NCBI GenBank assembly: GCA_913050105.1
Contig: CAJWZN010000066.1
Coordinates: 1 to 7,210, forward strand
Direction of reading: 5' to 3'
Length of the DNA stretch: 7,210 nt
From: an uncultured Synechococcus sp.
Lineage (GTDB): Bacteria > Cyanobacteriota > Cyanobacteriia > PCC-6307 > Cyanobiaceae
In this document: positions 1 through 6,396 of the stretch, one piece after another
Numbering within the stretch: position 1 is the stretch's first letter
How the letters are laid out: every line of letters starts with the position of its first letter
Translations under genes and position numbers: made by a program
The notes under the pieces: generated by a model
The model's database searches: none
What the model was told of the DNA's origin: nothing
Seen by the model: only the letters and a program-made list of their open reading frames with translations

Positions 1-408
1 GCCGGTGTCGCTGCGAGGATCAAAAGCCGGATCGGCTCCATCGGCTACGTGAACCAGTCGTACATCAAAGGCGATGTGCGTGCTGCGTCGTTGGAGAACA
101 AATCCGGCGAATTCCTGATGCCCTCGGTTGAAGCTGGTGCCGTGGCCTTGAACGGCATTGCTCTGGATGACAACCTTGCCGGCACCGATCCCAACCCCGC
201 CGCTGAAGGCGCCTATCCCATCTCCACCCTCACCTGGGTTCTGGCGTACAAGACCGGCAACGGGACCGACGCTGCTGTGTTGAAGGATGCCTTCAACTAC
301 ATGCTGAGTGACGCAGCTCAGAACAAGGCTTCGTCCATGGGTTTTGTTCCCTTGAAGGGGGAAAATCTGAACAAAGCCAAAGCCGCCATCCAGACGATCG
401 GTCAGTGA
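1..408 (+). CDS. pstS: Phosphate ABC transporter substrate-binding protein, PstS family (3' part only)
   Basis: This is the C-terminal 135 residues of a periplasmic phosphate-binding protein; the 5' end lies outside the window and the frame is open from base 1. The visible part begins with a segment reading IGSIGYVNQSY, typical of the second lobe of PstS proteins, and continues with the YPISTLTWVLAYK stretch and a closing NYMLSDAAQNKASSMGFVPL segment, both characteristic of the PstS C-terminus. By family knowledge the protein captures inorganic phosphate in the periplasm and hands it to the PstABC permease. Marine cyanobacteria often carry several pstS or sphX copies, so the exact paralogue cannot be told from this fragment. 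No pst permease genes follow; the gene ends at a strong terminator facing a minus-strand series. The family call is firm; the paralogue is not. Confidence 0.88.
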   Translation, partial: AGVAARIKSRIGSIGYVNQSYIKGDVRAASLENKSGEFLMPSVEAGAVALNGIALDDNLAGTDPNPAAEGAYPISTLTWVLAYKTGNGTDAAVLKDAFNYMLSDAAQNKASSMGFVPLKGENLNKAKAAIQTIGQ

Positions 409-426
409 TCTGAATCTGAACGTTCG

Positions 427-458
427 CAAGGGCCCGATTAGGGCCCTTGTTCTTCTTC
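427..458 (+). terminator. Rho-independent terminator of the pstS-type gene
   Basis: A perfect 9-bp stem (427-435 pairing with 441-449, CAAGGGCCC with GGGCCCTTG) closes a 5-base loop and is followed by a T-rich TTCTTCTTC tract. It lies 18 bases after the pstS stop. On the other strand no T-run follows the stem, so it should act only on plus-strand transcription. Confidence 0.85.
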
Positions 459-463
459 AAACC

Positions 464-490
464 ACAAAAAAACCGGCATGGTTGCCGGTG
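464..490 (-). terminator. Rho-independent terminator of the tRNA-Pro transcript (distal hairpin)
   Basis: A 7-bp stem (472-478 with 483-489, ACCGGCA with TGCCGGT) with a 4-base loop is followed, read on the minus strand, by seven T residues (plus-strand A run 466-472, the outermost of which pairs in the stem). This is a textbook intrinsic terminator oriented to end minus-strand transcription arriving from tRNA-Pro and the genes behind it. Confidence 0.85.
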
Positions 491-522
491 AAAATTCCCA
501 ATGGTTGCAGAACCATTGGGAG
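491..522 (-). terminator. Second hairpin, proximal to tRNA-Pro; possible tandem terminator or 3'-processing structure
   Basis: A perfect 10-bp stem (497-506 with 511-520, CCCAATGGTT with AACCATTGGG), extendable by an extra T-A pair, closes a GCAG loop. Read on the minus strand it is followed by only four T residues, so as a terminator it is weaker than the distal hairpin just beyond it. It may be a tandem terminator or a structure guiding tRNA 3'-end processing. The stem itself is seen directly; the role is inferred. Confidence 0.6.
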
Positions 523-542
523 GGGTTGAACGGATCAAAAAA

Positions 543-616
543 TCGGAGCGGCGGGATTTGAACCCACGACCCCTACTACCCCAAAGTAGTGCGCTACCAA
601 GCTGCGCCACGCCCCG
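543..616 (-). tRNA. tRNA-Pro (anticodon GGG)
   Basis: Read on the minus strand the 74-nt cloverleaf is complete. The acceptor stem CGGGGCG pairs with CGCTCCG with one G-T wobble, and the D-arm contains GGCGCAGCTTGGTAGCGC. The anticodon stem CTACT/AGTAG holds loop TTGGGGT, putting GGG at positions 34-36 (plus strand 580-582). The T-arm is GTGGG-TTCAAAT-CCCGC and the discriminator is A. The start C1-G72 pair is usual for bacterial proline tRNAs. CCA is not encoded: six T residues follow the discriminator, so CCA must be added by nucleotidyltransferase. It reads CCC (and, by wobble, CCU) codons. It lies 14 bases beyond the stop of the preceding minus-strand protein gene and could share its transcript. 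Confidence 0.96.
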
Positions 617-630
617 TCAGATTTAAGTTA

Positions 631-990
631 TCACAAGGCATTCCGGCCCTTGATCCGTCGCAGCATCCGAGCGGTGAGCTGCTCCCGATGGCAACTTGCG
701 TACTGAATCACTCGCAGCTGGCGCGCGAGCTGCCGTAACTCGCGCAGGCTCATTGCAGCAAGTCGTAATTCAGGCAATGTGCGCCAGGCGCGGGAGCGCA
801 TCGGGAGAAATTCCGGTCCGCCAGCCTGGCTGATGGAGATGGTTCCATCCGCCAGCCATTCCGGGATGAGCACCACCAAGACGGCCACCAAGCCATAAAG
901 CTCAACCAGGCCCCGCGGAAGGGGATGGAGTGAGCGCTCCTCTGGGTGTCGCTCCTCCGTGCTTCTGTCCTGCTGATCGCTGACGGGCAA
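631..990 (-). CDS. Hypothetical protein with one membrane helix and a possible SAP/Rho-N-like C-terminus
   Basis: I do not recognise a named family. The 119-residue product has a polar, charged N-terminus, one hydrophobic stretch at about residues 28-46 (VELYGLVAVLVVLIPEW), a linker, and a basic helical C-terminus at about 80-112 with the pattern SLRELRQLARQLRVIQY followed by a REQLTARMLRRI helix. That helix-loop-helix pattern resembles the SAP and Rho N-terminal motifs that bind nucleic acid; this is a resemblance by eye only. The start chosen is TTG at 990 because GGAGG (plus strand 1000-1004) lies 9 bases ahead of it. The gene follows the 50-residue ORF by 62 bases and ends 14 bases before tRNA-Pro. 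The coding call is fairly sure; the function is unknown. Confidence 0.7.
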   Translation of the reverse strand: MPVSDQQDRSTEERHPEERSLHPLPRGLVELYGLVAVLVVLIPEWLADGTISISQAGGPEFLPMRSRAWRTLPELRLAAMSLRELRQLARQLRVIQYASCHREQLTARMLRRIKGRNAL

Positions 991-1052
991 GACAACGGGC
1001 CTCCAGAACTCTCACCTTGCCATCTCCGCAGATGACACCTGCGTCGTGGTGG

Positions 1053-1205
1053 TCAGATTTGCAGCGAACCACTCGTTTCAGCCGGCGAGTCGCGCCAGAG
1101 CAGTTCTGGTCCACGGCTCGCTTCCGGTGATCTTGTTGAGAACACCAGGCCAACCACAAGAACAACGGTGATTGCGATGGCGATCAGAACCTGGCGATCA
1201 CCCAT
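1053..1205 (-). CDS. Small single-helix membrane protein, 50 residues, overlapping the end of msrA
   Basis: An unrecognised small protein. After a short MGDRQ start comes a strongly hydrophobic helix (VLIAIAITVVLVVGLVF, residues 6-22), then a polar tail rich in Ser, Arg and Glu. The likely topology is one membrane helix with a C-terminal hydrophilic tail of about 28 residues. The ATG at 1205 is preferred over upstream in-frame starts because it sits inside the msrA stop region: the string ATGGGTGA contains this start and the msrA TGA, an 8-base overlap typical of translational coupling. No clear ribosome binding site precedes it, which also fits coupling. It could be a chance ORF, but the helix and the overlap argue for a real gene. 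Confidence 0.5.
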   Translation of the reverse strand: MGDRQVLIAIAITVVLVVGLVFSTRSPEASRGPELLWRDSPAETSGSLQI

Positions 1206-1917
1206 CAGATACCAGCCGGAATGGGGCATTGTCACTGCGCAGTACGCAGTGGCTGATACTCCAATCGAATCCATTCCAGATCTGCTGAGGCATCAGGAAA
1301 TCAGCGCCGTCAAAGCTCTCAAGCACTGTCTGAGTGGGCATGGCTGAGCAGTAGGGACGACTTCCGGGCTTGGCCAGGTACTGCTGGTGGTAGTCCTCCG
1401 CGAAATAAAAGGTCTGATCGGATTGAATCTCTGTTGTGATTGGTCCGTAACCCTTGTGATTCAGAGCGGTCTGATAGGCGTCCCTGCTGCTGATGGCCAG
1501 GGCCATCTGTCGTTCATTGGTGGTGTAGATCGCTGATCGGTACTGGCTGCCGGTGTCATTGCCCTGGCGGTTCCCCTGGGTTGGGTCATGGCATTCCCAG
1601 AACAGCTTCAGCAGATCGCTGAAGTCGATGGCCGGTGAACTCCAGACAACCCGCACAACTTCGGTGTGGCCTGTTCTGCCAGAACAGACGTCTCGGTAGC
1701 TGGGATCGGAAGCATGTCCTCCTGCGTAGCCGACTGCTGTTGATACGACTCCAGGCAGTTTCCAGAAGCCTTTTTCGGCACCCCAGAAGCAACCGCAGGC
1801 GAAAAAAGCTTCTTCCTGGTCACTCATCAGCGGGGCGCGCAGTGGAGTGCCGAGTACGGCGTGGGATTCCTCCGAAGAGGAATCGGCGCCGCGTTGGGTC
1901 AACCAGGACGGAAGCAT
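1198..1917 (-). CDS. msrA: Peptide methionine sulfoxide reductase MsrA
   Basis: MsrA reduces the S-epimer of methionine sulfoxide in proteins and free methionine back to methionine, using thioredoxin as reductant, and so repairs oxidative damage. The 239-residue product has the GCFWG active-site motif at 42-46 with catalytic Cys43, the following GYAGG at 63-67, the CSGRTGHTEVVRV stretch at 78-90 and the WECHDPTQGNRQGNDTGSQY segment at 107-126. Cys190 in the RPYCSA segment is a likely resolving cysteine. About 49 residues follow it, including Cys224, a longer tail than in the enterobacterial enzyme. The ATG at 1917 is chosen, since the N-terminal HAVLGTPL stretch resembles cyanobacterial homologues; an internal ATG at 1827 (MSDQEEAFF) is the alternative. 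It lies 25 bases after the small two-helix membrane protein gene and overlaps the next small ORF. Confidence 0.96.
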   Translation of the reverse strand: MLPSWLTQRGADSSSEESHAVLGTPLRAPLMSDQEEAFFACGCFWGAEKGFWKLPGVVSTAVGYAGGHASDPSYRDVCSGRTGHTEVVRVVWSSPAIDFSDLLKLFWECHDPTQGNRQGNDTGSQYRSAIYTTNERQMALAISSRDAYQTALNHKGYGPITTEIQSDQTFYFAEDYHQQYLAKPGSRPYCSAMPTQTVLESFDGADFLMPQQIWNGFDWSISHCVLRSDNAPFRLVSDG

Positions 1918-1942
1918 GAATGCTTTGAAGTAGGAATGAACC

Positions 1943-2206
1943 CTAGGAAGGTTGATCGCCTGCTGGCACTGGCTCGAGCTGGATGTGGTTCAGCAGCGTC
2001 GTCACAAAGGCGAACACCAGAAAAGGGAGGCTGAGCACCACAATCAAACCCACCCCCACCAAGGCGAAGAGTGGACGGGACGAGCCCATCAAAGCCAGGC
2101 CTGCGGCCAGGCTGACAAAGATCACAACCATCCAGGCAAGAACCTGGCCGTAGATATCGCCGAACGTGAGCGTGCAGCGCATCGCCAGGGGAGGACCACT
2201 GGTCAT
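1943..2206 (-). CDS. Conserved small membrane protein, two predicted helices
   Basis: An 87-residue product that resembles uncharacterised small membrane proteins of marine Synechococcus, from memory only. A short polar start leads to RCTLTFGDIYGQ, then two hydrophobic segments at about 21-40 and 46-70 separated by a short GSSRP turn, and a polar Pro-rich tail. It is probably a helical hairpin in the plasma or thylakoid membrane with both ends on the same side. The start is uncertain: ATG 2206 is chosen, ATG 2182 would begin right at the conserved-looking MRCTLTFGD, and a TTG at 2269 would bring the gene to 11 bases from the exporter stop. No convincing ribosome binding site separates these. 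It sits between an ABC exporter gene and msrA in the same direction. Confidence 0.75.
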   Translation of the reverse strand: MTSGPPLAMRCTLTFGDIYGQVLAWMVVIFVSLAAGLALMGSSRPLFALVGVGLIVVLSLPFLVFAFVTTLLNHIQLEPVPAGDQPS

Positions 2207-2280
2207 TGGGAATCCAGGCGCCTCTCCAGCTAAGCCAAGATTCGCCCGTCTGTCTGCGACTGCCTGCAACTTCTTCAGCT

Positions 2281-4035
2281 TCAGCCTGCAATCGCATCGA
2301 GCTGCTCAGCAGCCTGTTGTCTTTCCCAGAGACGGCGATACACCCCAGGTGTGCTGATCAGATCCCGGTGGTGGCCCTGTTGGACAATGCGTCCCTGCTC
2401 CATCACCAGGATCCGATCGCAGGCAGCGGCAGCCGACAACTGGTGGCTGATCATCACAATCGTGCGGCCGTCGGTGGTGCGGATGGAATCGAGAATCGCC
2501 GCAGCTGTGTTGTTATCGACGCTGGCGAGGGCGTCATCCAGCACAAGCACAGGAGCGGACACCAGCAGAGCTCTCCCCAGTGCTGTGCGTTGCCGTTGAC
2601 CGCCGCTGAGGGTGATTCCCCGTTCGCCCACGATCGTTGCAAATCCTTCGGGAAATCCCTTCACATCATCGAGCAGCCGGGCCCGTTCGGCAGCTTGTTC
2701 AACGCTGTTGGATTCGGCATCGGGCTCCCCGTAACGGAGGTTGTCGGCCAGGGTGCTGGTGAACAGAAATCCTTCCTGGGGAACCATCGCCACGTCGCGT
2801 CTAAGGCTGTTCAGCGGCAACTCATTCACATCAATTCCGTCGAGGAAGAGTTGGCCATCCGGTACCGGCACCATGCGGCCAAAGGCACGCGCCAGAGTGG
2901 TCTTGCCACAACCCACCGCGCCCACCACAGCGACCAATTCACCTGGTTCGATGCTGAAACTGACGCCCTTCAACGTGTCTCGGTCAGCCCCCTCGTACCG
3001 AATAAAGAGACCTCGTGCTTCGAGTCTTCCCTCAGCGCGTTGTCGTTGATCGGCTGCTTTCTCCGAGTCTCGAATCTGGGGTTGACGGCGCAGAAGCTCC
3101 TCAACCCGCTCCAGGCTCACCTGGCCGGTCTGGAAGGTGTTGAGGGTGAATCCCAGCAGGGCCGTGGGAAACACCAGGCGTTCCACGTAAAGAATGAGTG
3201 CGACGAGTCCGCCGATCGTCAGGCTTCCTTCGCCGAGCTTTCCGCTGCCCAGGGCCAGGAGCAGCAGAAGGGAGATGGAAGAAATGCCTTCAAGCAGTGG
3301 AAACAGGGTGCTGCGCGTCCGTGCAAGACGGATGGCACTGTTGCGGTAATTGCGGTTTCGTTCCGCGAAGGCATCCTGTTCCGACGCCTCCTGGCCGTAA
3401 ATCTTGATGGCTCCGATTCCGGACAGATCTTCCTGGATCAGATCACTGAGGCCGGATAACTCCTCCTGCTGCAGGCGCTGCTGCTGCATCATTCGACCAC
3501 CGAATAGACGCACCACGCTGAGCATCACCGGGTAGAGCCCGATGGCTGCCAGGGTCAGCCAGGGGTCAATCGCCAGCATGGCTGGAAGGGTCAGGCAATA
3601 GGCAAGCAATGTGTTGGTCAGGCTCAGCACTGCAAACCCGAGCAACCGGCGGATGTTCTCCACATCGCTGGTGGCCCTGCTGATCACGTCACCGCTTCCC
3701 CGGGTCTGCACCCAGGAAGGTTCCTGACGGAGCATGTGATCGAACAGCCTCTGACGCAGCTCCACCTCCACTTGCCGGCCCACACCGAATACCAGCTGGC
3801 GGGAGAGCAGGCGCACTCCGGCCATGGTGGTCGCCAGCATCACGATCCAGCCGGCTTGCTTCAACACGCTTTCGTAGGAGAAGCCGCCCTGAAGTTCATC
3901 GATGACCCGACGGACCTCCATCGGGATCGTGACGCTGAGGATGTTGACCACCACGAGGGCAATCGCCCCCATAAGAACGGTTCTGCGATGCGGGCGCAGG
4001 TAGCGGCCGATCAGGTCCAGGCGCATCGCCGCCAT
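2281..4035 (-). CDS. ABC transporter half-transporter, type IV exporter fold (MdlA/MsbA-like), membrane plus ATPase domain
   Basis: A 584-residue fusion of a six-helix membrane domain (about 1-310) and an ATP-binding domain (about 335-580), the layout of bacterial multidrug and lipid exporters that act as dimers in the membrane. In the ATPase domain are Walker A GAVGCGKTT at 372-380, the Q-loop MVPQEGFLF with Gln420, the LSGGQ signature at 476-480, Walker B VLVLDD at 496-501, D-loop SVD at 505-507 and switch His531. The residue after the Walker B aspartate is Asp501 in place of the usual catalytic Glu; LDDALS-type sequences are usual in MdlA/YheI-type subunits, whose partner subunit normally carries the Glu. 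No partner subunit gene is in the window, so it may pair with a protein encoded elsewhere or be a homodimer. Substrate unknown. ATG 4035 is the start; ATG 4026 is possible. It is the first gene of the minus-strand series and is divergent from trpD. Confidence 0.92.
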   Translation of the reverse strand: MAAMRLDLIGRYLRPHRRTVLMGAIALVVVNILSVTIPMEVRRVIDELQGGFSYESVLKQAGWIVMLATTMAGVRLLSRQLVFGVGRQVEVELRQRLFDHMLRQEPSWVQTRGSGDVISRATSDVENIRRLLGFAVLSLTNTLLAYCLTLPAMLAIDPWLTLAAIGLYPVMLSVVRLFGGRMMQQQRLQQEELSGLSDLIQEDLSGIGAIKIYGQEASEQDAFAERNRNYRNSAIRLARTRSTLFPLLEGISSISLLLLLALGSGKLGEGSLTIGGLVALILYVERLVFPTALLGFTLNTFQTGQVSLERVEELLRRQPQIRDSEKAADQRQRAEGRLEARGLFIRYEGADRDTLKGVSFSIEPGELVAVVGAVGCGKTTLARAFGRMVPVPDGQLFLDGIDVNELPLNSLRRDVAMVPQEGFLFTSTLADNLRYGEPDAESNSVEQAAERARLLDDVKGFPEGFATIVGERGITLSGGQRQRTALGRALLVSAPVLVLDDALASVDNNTAAAILDSIRTTDGRTIVMISHQLSAAAACDRILVMEQGRIVQQGHHRDLISTPGVYRRLWERQQAAEQLDAIAG

Positions 4036-4145
4036 GCCGGTTTTGGTCTGGGTCGCTCAACCTAGGAGCGTGGAGGTCAGAGCCGGTGACCGTCTGGTCA
4101 GGAACCACGGGATCGCGGGATAGTGAACTCCACCGCAATGTTCTG
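4036..4145. promoter_or_regulatory. Divergent intergenic region between the ABC exporter gene and trpD
   Basis: These 110 bases must hold the promoters for the minus-strand exporter series and for trpD, unless transcription enters from elsewhere. I see no well-spaced -35/-10 pair on either strand. The best single hexamer is GATAGT at 4119-4124 on the plus strand, a -10-like element 21 bases before the trpD ATG, without a matching -35. No leader peptide with Trp codons or attenuator-like hairpin is evident. The call as a promoter region rests on the divergent gene layout. Confidence 0.45.
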
Positions 4146-5192
4146 ATGTCCGCTGACGTTCCGTCCTGGCCTGCCCTGCTCGAGCAGCTGTTGCAGGGAG
4201 AGGCGCTATCAGCGAACCAGGCCACGCAGCTGATGCAGGCCTGGCTGGCGGAGGAGCTCACCCCTGTGCAGACGGGCGGTTTTCTGGCGGGTCTGAGATC
4301 CAAGGGCATGGTGGCCGATGAGCTGGCGGCCATGGCCGCCGTCCTGCGGAAGGCCTGCCCTCTGCCCTGTGCACGCCCCGATCTCCTGATGGTTGATACG
4401 TGCGGAACAGGTGGTGATGGTGCCGACACGTTCAATATCTCCACAGCCGTTGCCTTCACGGCAGCGTCCTGTGGCGTGAAAGTGGCCAAACACGGCAACC
4501 GCAGCGCCAGCGGCAAGGTGGGTTCGGCGGATGTGCTGGAAGGTCTTGGTCTGAACCTCAAGGCTCCTCTCAAGACGGTGGTTGATGCGATCTCTGGCAC
4601 CGGTGTCACATTCTTATTTGCACCGGCCTGGCATCCAGCCCTGGTGAACCTGGCTCCGCTGCGGCGCAGCCTTGGGGTACGCACCGTGTTCAATCTTCTG
4701 GGGCCACTGGTCAACCCTCTGAGTCCCCAGGCTCAGGTGCTTGGTGTGGCCAGGGCAGACCTTCTGGACCCGATGGCAGGTGCTCTGCAGCAACTTGGCG
4801 TCGAGCGGTCGATCGTGGTCCACGGTGCTGGGGGCCTGGATGAAGCGTCCCTTGCCGGTGAGAACGACCTGCGCCTGATTGAAGGGGGGCAGATCGTGGA
4901 GCATGCGTTGAAACCTGAGGATCTCGGACTCAGCAGTGCACCGTTGGAAAGCCTGCGGGGTGGAGATCTGACGGAGAATCAGACCATCCTTGAGTCGGTG
5001 CTGCAAGGCCGCGGAACTGTGGCCCAGCGCGACGCGGTCGCCCTCAACACCGCCTTGGTTCTCTGGTCCTCCGGACTTGAAACCGACCTCCGCAAAGCAG
5101 CCGGTCGGGCGGTTGGTGCTCTGGATGCCGGTCTCCCCTGGAAGAGCCTTGTTGCCCTGCGCGAGGCACTGGCCGGTGGAGATGGAGAATGA
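4146..5192 (+). CDS. trpD: Anthranilate phosphoribosyltransferase TrpD
   Basis: TrpD transfers the phosphoribosyl group of PRPP to anthranilate, the second step of tryptophan synthesis from chorismate, in the cytosol. The 348-residue product has the usual family length. Motifs in order are the PRPP-binding CGTGGDGADTFNIST at 86-100, KHGNRSASGKVGSADVLE at 115-132, the anthranilate-site region with HPALVNLAPLRRSLGVRT at 163-180, NLLGPLVNP at 183-191, and the HGAGGLDE segment at 226-233 whose Asp-Glu pair fits the second metal site. ATG 4146 is chosen since it gives the normal N-terminal helical domain; a GTG at 4086 would add 20 residues unlike the family and overlap the promoter region. Neither start has a good ribosome binding site. 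No other trp genes are nearby, which is common in cyanobacteria, where trp genes are dispersed. Confidence 0.96.
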   Translation: MSADVPSWPALLEQLLQGEALSANQATQLMQAWLAEELTPVQTGGFLAGLRSKGMVADELAAMAAVLRKACPLPCARPDLLMVDTCGTGGDGADTFNISTAVAFTAASCGVKVAKHGNRSASGKVGSADVLEGLGLNLKAPLKTVVDAISGTGVTFLFAPAWHPALVNLAPLRRSLGVRTVFNLLGPLVNPLSPQAQVLGVARADLLDPMAGALQQLGVERSIVVHGAGGLDEASLAGENDLRLIEGGQIVEHALKPEDLGLSSAPLESLRGGDLTENQTILESVLQGRGTVAQRDAVALNTALVLWSSGLETDLRKAAGRAVGALDAGLPWKSLVALREALAGGDGE

Positions 5193-5222
5193 AGATCTGA
5201 ACAAAGTCGGATCACTTCACTG

Positions 5223-6365
5223 ATGCCTCCGTCCAAAGCCGAGCCGGCACATCTCGTCCTGGAGGATGGAACGGTGTTGACGGGCCATTCCTTTGGCAGC
5301 AGGGGAACGGTGCTGGGTGAGGTGGTGTTCAACACCGGCATGACGGGGTATCAGGAGGTGCTTACCGATCCCTCCTACGCCGGGCAGCTGGTGAGTTTTA
5401 CGTATCCCGAACTGGGCAACACCGGCGTCAACCCCGATGATCAGGAGGCGGATGTTCCCCACGCCCGAGGCGTGATTGCCCGACAGCTGGCTCCTCGCCC
5501 CAGCAGCTGGCGCTGCAATGAGCCCCTTGACGTTTGGATGCAACGGCAGGGGATTGTGGGTATCTGCGGTGTGGATACGCGAGCTCTCGTGCGTCACCTT
5601 CGCGAGGGAGGTGCCATGAATGGGGTTATCAGCAGCGATGGTCGCTCCCCGACGGAACTCCTCGCCGAAGTGCGAAGCGCCCCCAGCATGAAGGGCCTGA
5701 ATCTTGCGGATCAGGTCACCACTTCAGAGCCTTACCGCTGGACCTCGGCCTGTTCGGTTGGTTTCGATCAGCGCCTCCAAACCAGTTCCGCCGAGTCGTT
5801 CCACGTGGTGGCTGTTGACTTCGGCATCAAGCGGGCCATTCTCGATCGGCTTGTTGCCCATGGTTGCGACGTCACCGTGGTTCCCGCCCATGCCGATCTC
5901 GATCAGGTGATGTCCCATCGGCCCGATGGGGTGTTTCTCTCCAATGGGCCTGGAGACCCTTCGGCAGTGAGCAGCGGAATTGCCCTGGCTCGACAACTTC
6001 TGCAGCAAGCCGAACTTCCCCTGTTCGGGATCTGTCTGGGCCATCAGATTCTTGGTTTGGCCCTTGGGGGACGAACGTTCAAGCTCGCCTATGGCCATCG
6101 GGGCCTGAACCACCCCTGCGGAACCACTGGCCAGGTGGAGATCACCAGCCAGAACCACGGCTTTGCGCTGGATGCTGATTCACTGGCGACGGAATCAGTC
6201 GAGGTCACCCATCTCAACCTCAACGACCGCACAGTGGCGGCCTTCCGGCACCGTCAGCAGCCGGTTTTCGGTGTTCAGTACCACCCCGAAGCCAGTCCGG
6301 GCCCCCATGACGCGGATCATCATTTCGGCCGTTTCGTTGCGTTGATGGCGGATCGTCGACGCTGA
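5223..6365 (+). CDS. carA: Carbamoyl-phosphate synthase small (glutamine amidotransferase) subunit CarA
   Basis: CarA hydrolyses glutamine and channels the ammonia to CarB, which makes carbamoyl phosphate for arginine and pyrimidine synthesis. The 380-residue product is full length. The N-terminal CarA-specific domain shows LEDGTVLTGHSFG at 13-25, the FNTGMTGYQEVLTDPSY stretch at 36-52 and GICGVDTRALVRHLR at 113-127. The C-terminal class I amidotransferase domain starts near 193 and carries SNGPGDP at 240-246, the nucleophile Cys271 in GICLGHQ, and the His354/Glu356 pair in VQYHPEASPGP. All catalytic-triad residues are present. The ATG lies 30 bases after the trpD stop with no terminator between them, so the two are probably cotranscribed. 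carB is not in the window. No strong ribosome binding site is seen ahead of the start. Confidence 0.97.
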   Translation: MPPSKAEPAHLVLEDGTVLTGHSFGSRGTVLGEVVFNTGMTGYQEVLTDPSYAGQLVSFTYPELGNTGVNPDDQEADVPHARGVIARQLAPRPSSWRCNEPLDVWMQRQGIVGICGVDTRALVRHLREGGAMNGVISSDGRSPTELLAEVRSAPSMKGLNLADQVTTSEPYRWTSACSVGFDQRLQTSSAESFHVVAVDFGIKRAILDRLVAHGCDVTVVPAHADLDQVMSHRPDGVFLSNGPGDPSAVSSGIALARQLLQQAELPLFGICLGHQILGLALGGRTFKLAYGHRGLNHPCGTTGQVEITSQNHGFALDADSLATESVEVTHLNLNDRTVAAFRHRQQPVFGVQYHPEASPGPHDADHHFGRFVALMADRRR

Positions 6366-6370
6366 GGTGG

Positions 6371-6396
6371 TTGACCCTGGTCGGGATCACTACACT
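6371..6396 (+). promoter_or_regulatory. Possible sigma70-like promoter elements ahead of the STAS gene (weak)
   Basis: TTGACC at 6371-6376 is close to a -35 consensus and TACACT at 6391-6396 is a fair -10 hexamer, but the spacer is only 14 bases, shorter than the usual 16-18. If real, transcription would begin near 6403, which would exclude the TTG at 6371 as the STAS start codon. It lies directly after the carA stop. Confidence 0.25.

Noticed and set aside
293..610. Minus-strand open frame through the pstS end, terminators and tRNA-Pro
   Set aside because: It runs through a complete tRNA and three hairpins; a shadow frame, with the tRNA sequence translated as its start.
902..1165. 87-codon minus-strand frame overlapping two other small ORFs
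   Set aside because: It competes with the 119-residue and 50-residue ORFs, has no membrane or domain pattern, and lacks the start-site support that those two have.
2206..3459. Long 417-codon plus-strand open frame opposite the ABC exporter
   Set aside because: It lies antisense to a gene with all ABC ATPase motifs, its translation is low-complexity in Gln, His and Ser with no recognisable domain, and such frames are common opposite high-GC genes.
4086..4145. GTG 4086 as the trpD start
   Set aside because: The added 20 residues do not resemble the TrpD N-terminus, and ATG 4146 gives the normal family length.
3896..4714. 272-codon minus-strand open frame spanning the divergent region and the trpD start
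   Set aside because: It overlaps both the exporter start and the conserved trpD coding region out of frame; the translation is rich in Arg, Ser and Pro with no motif.
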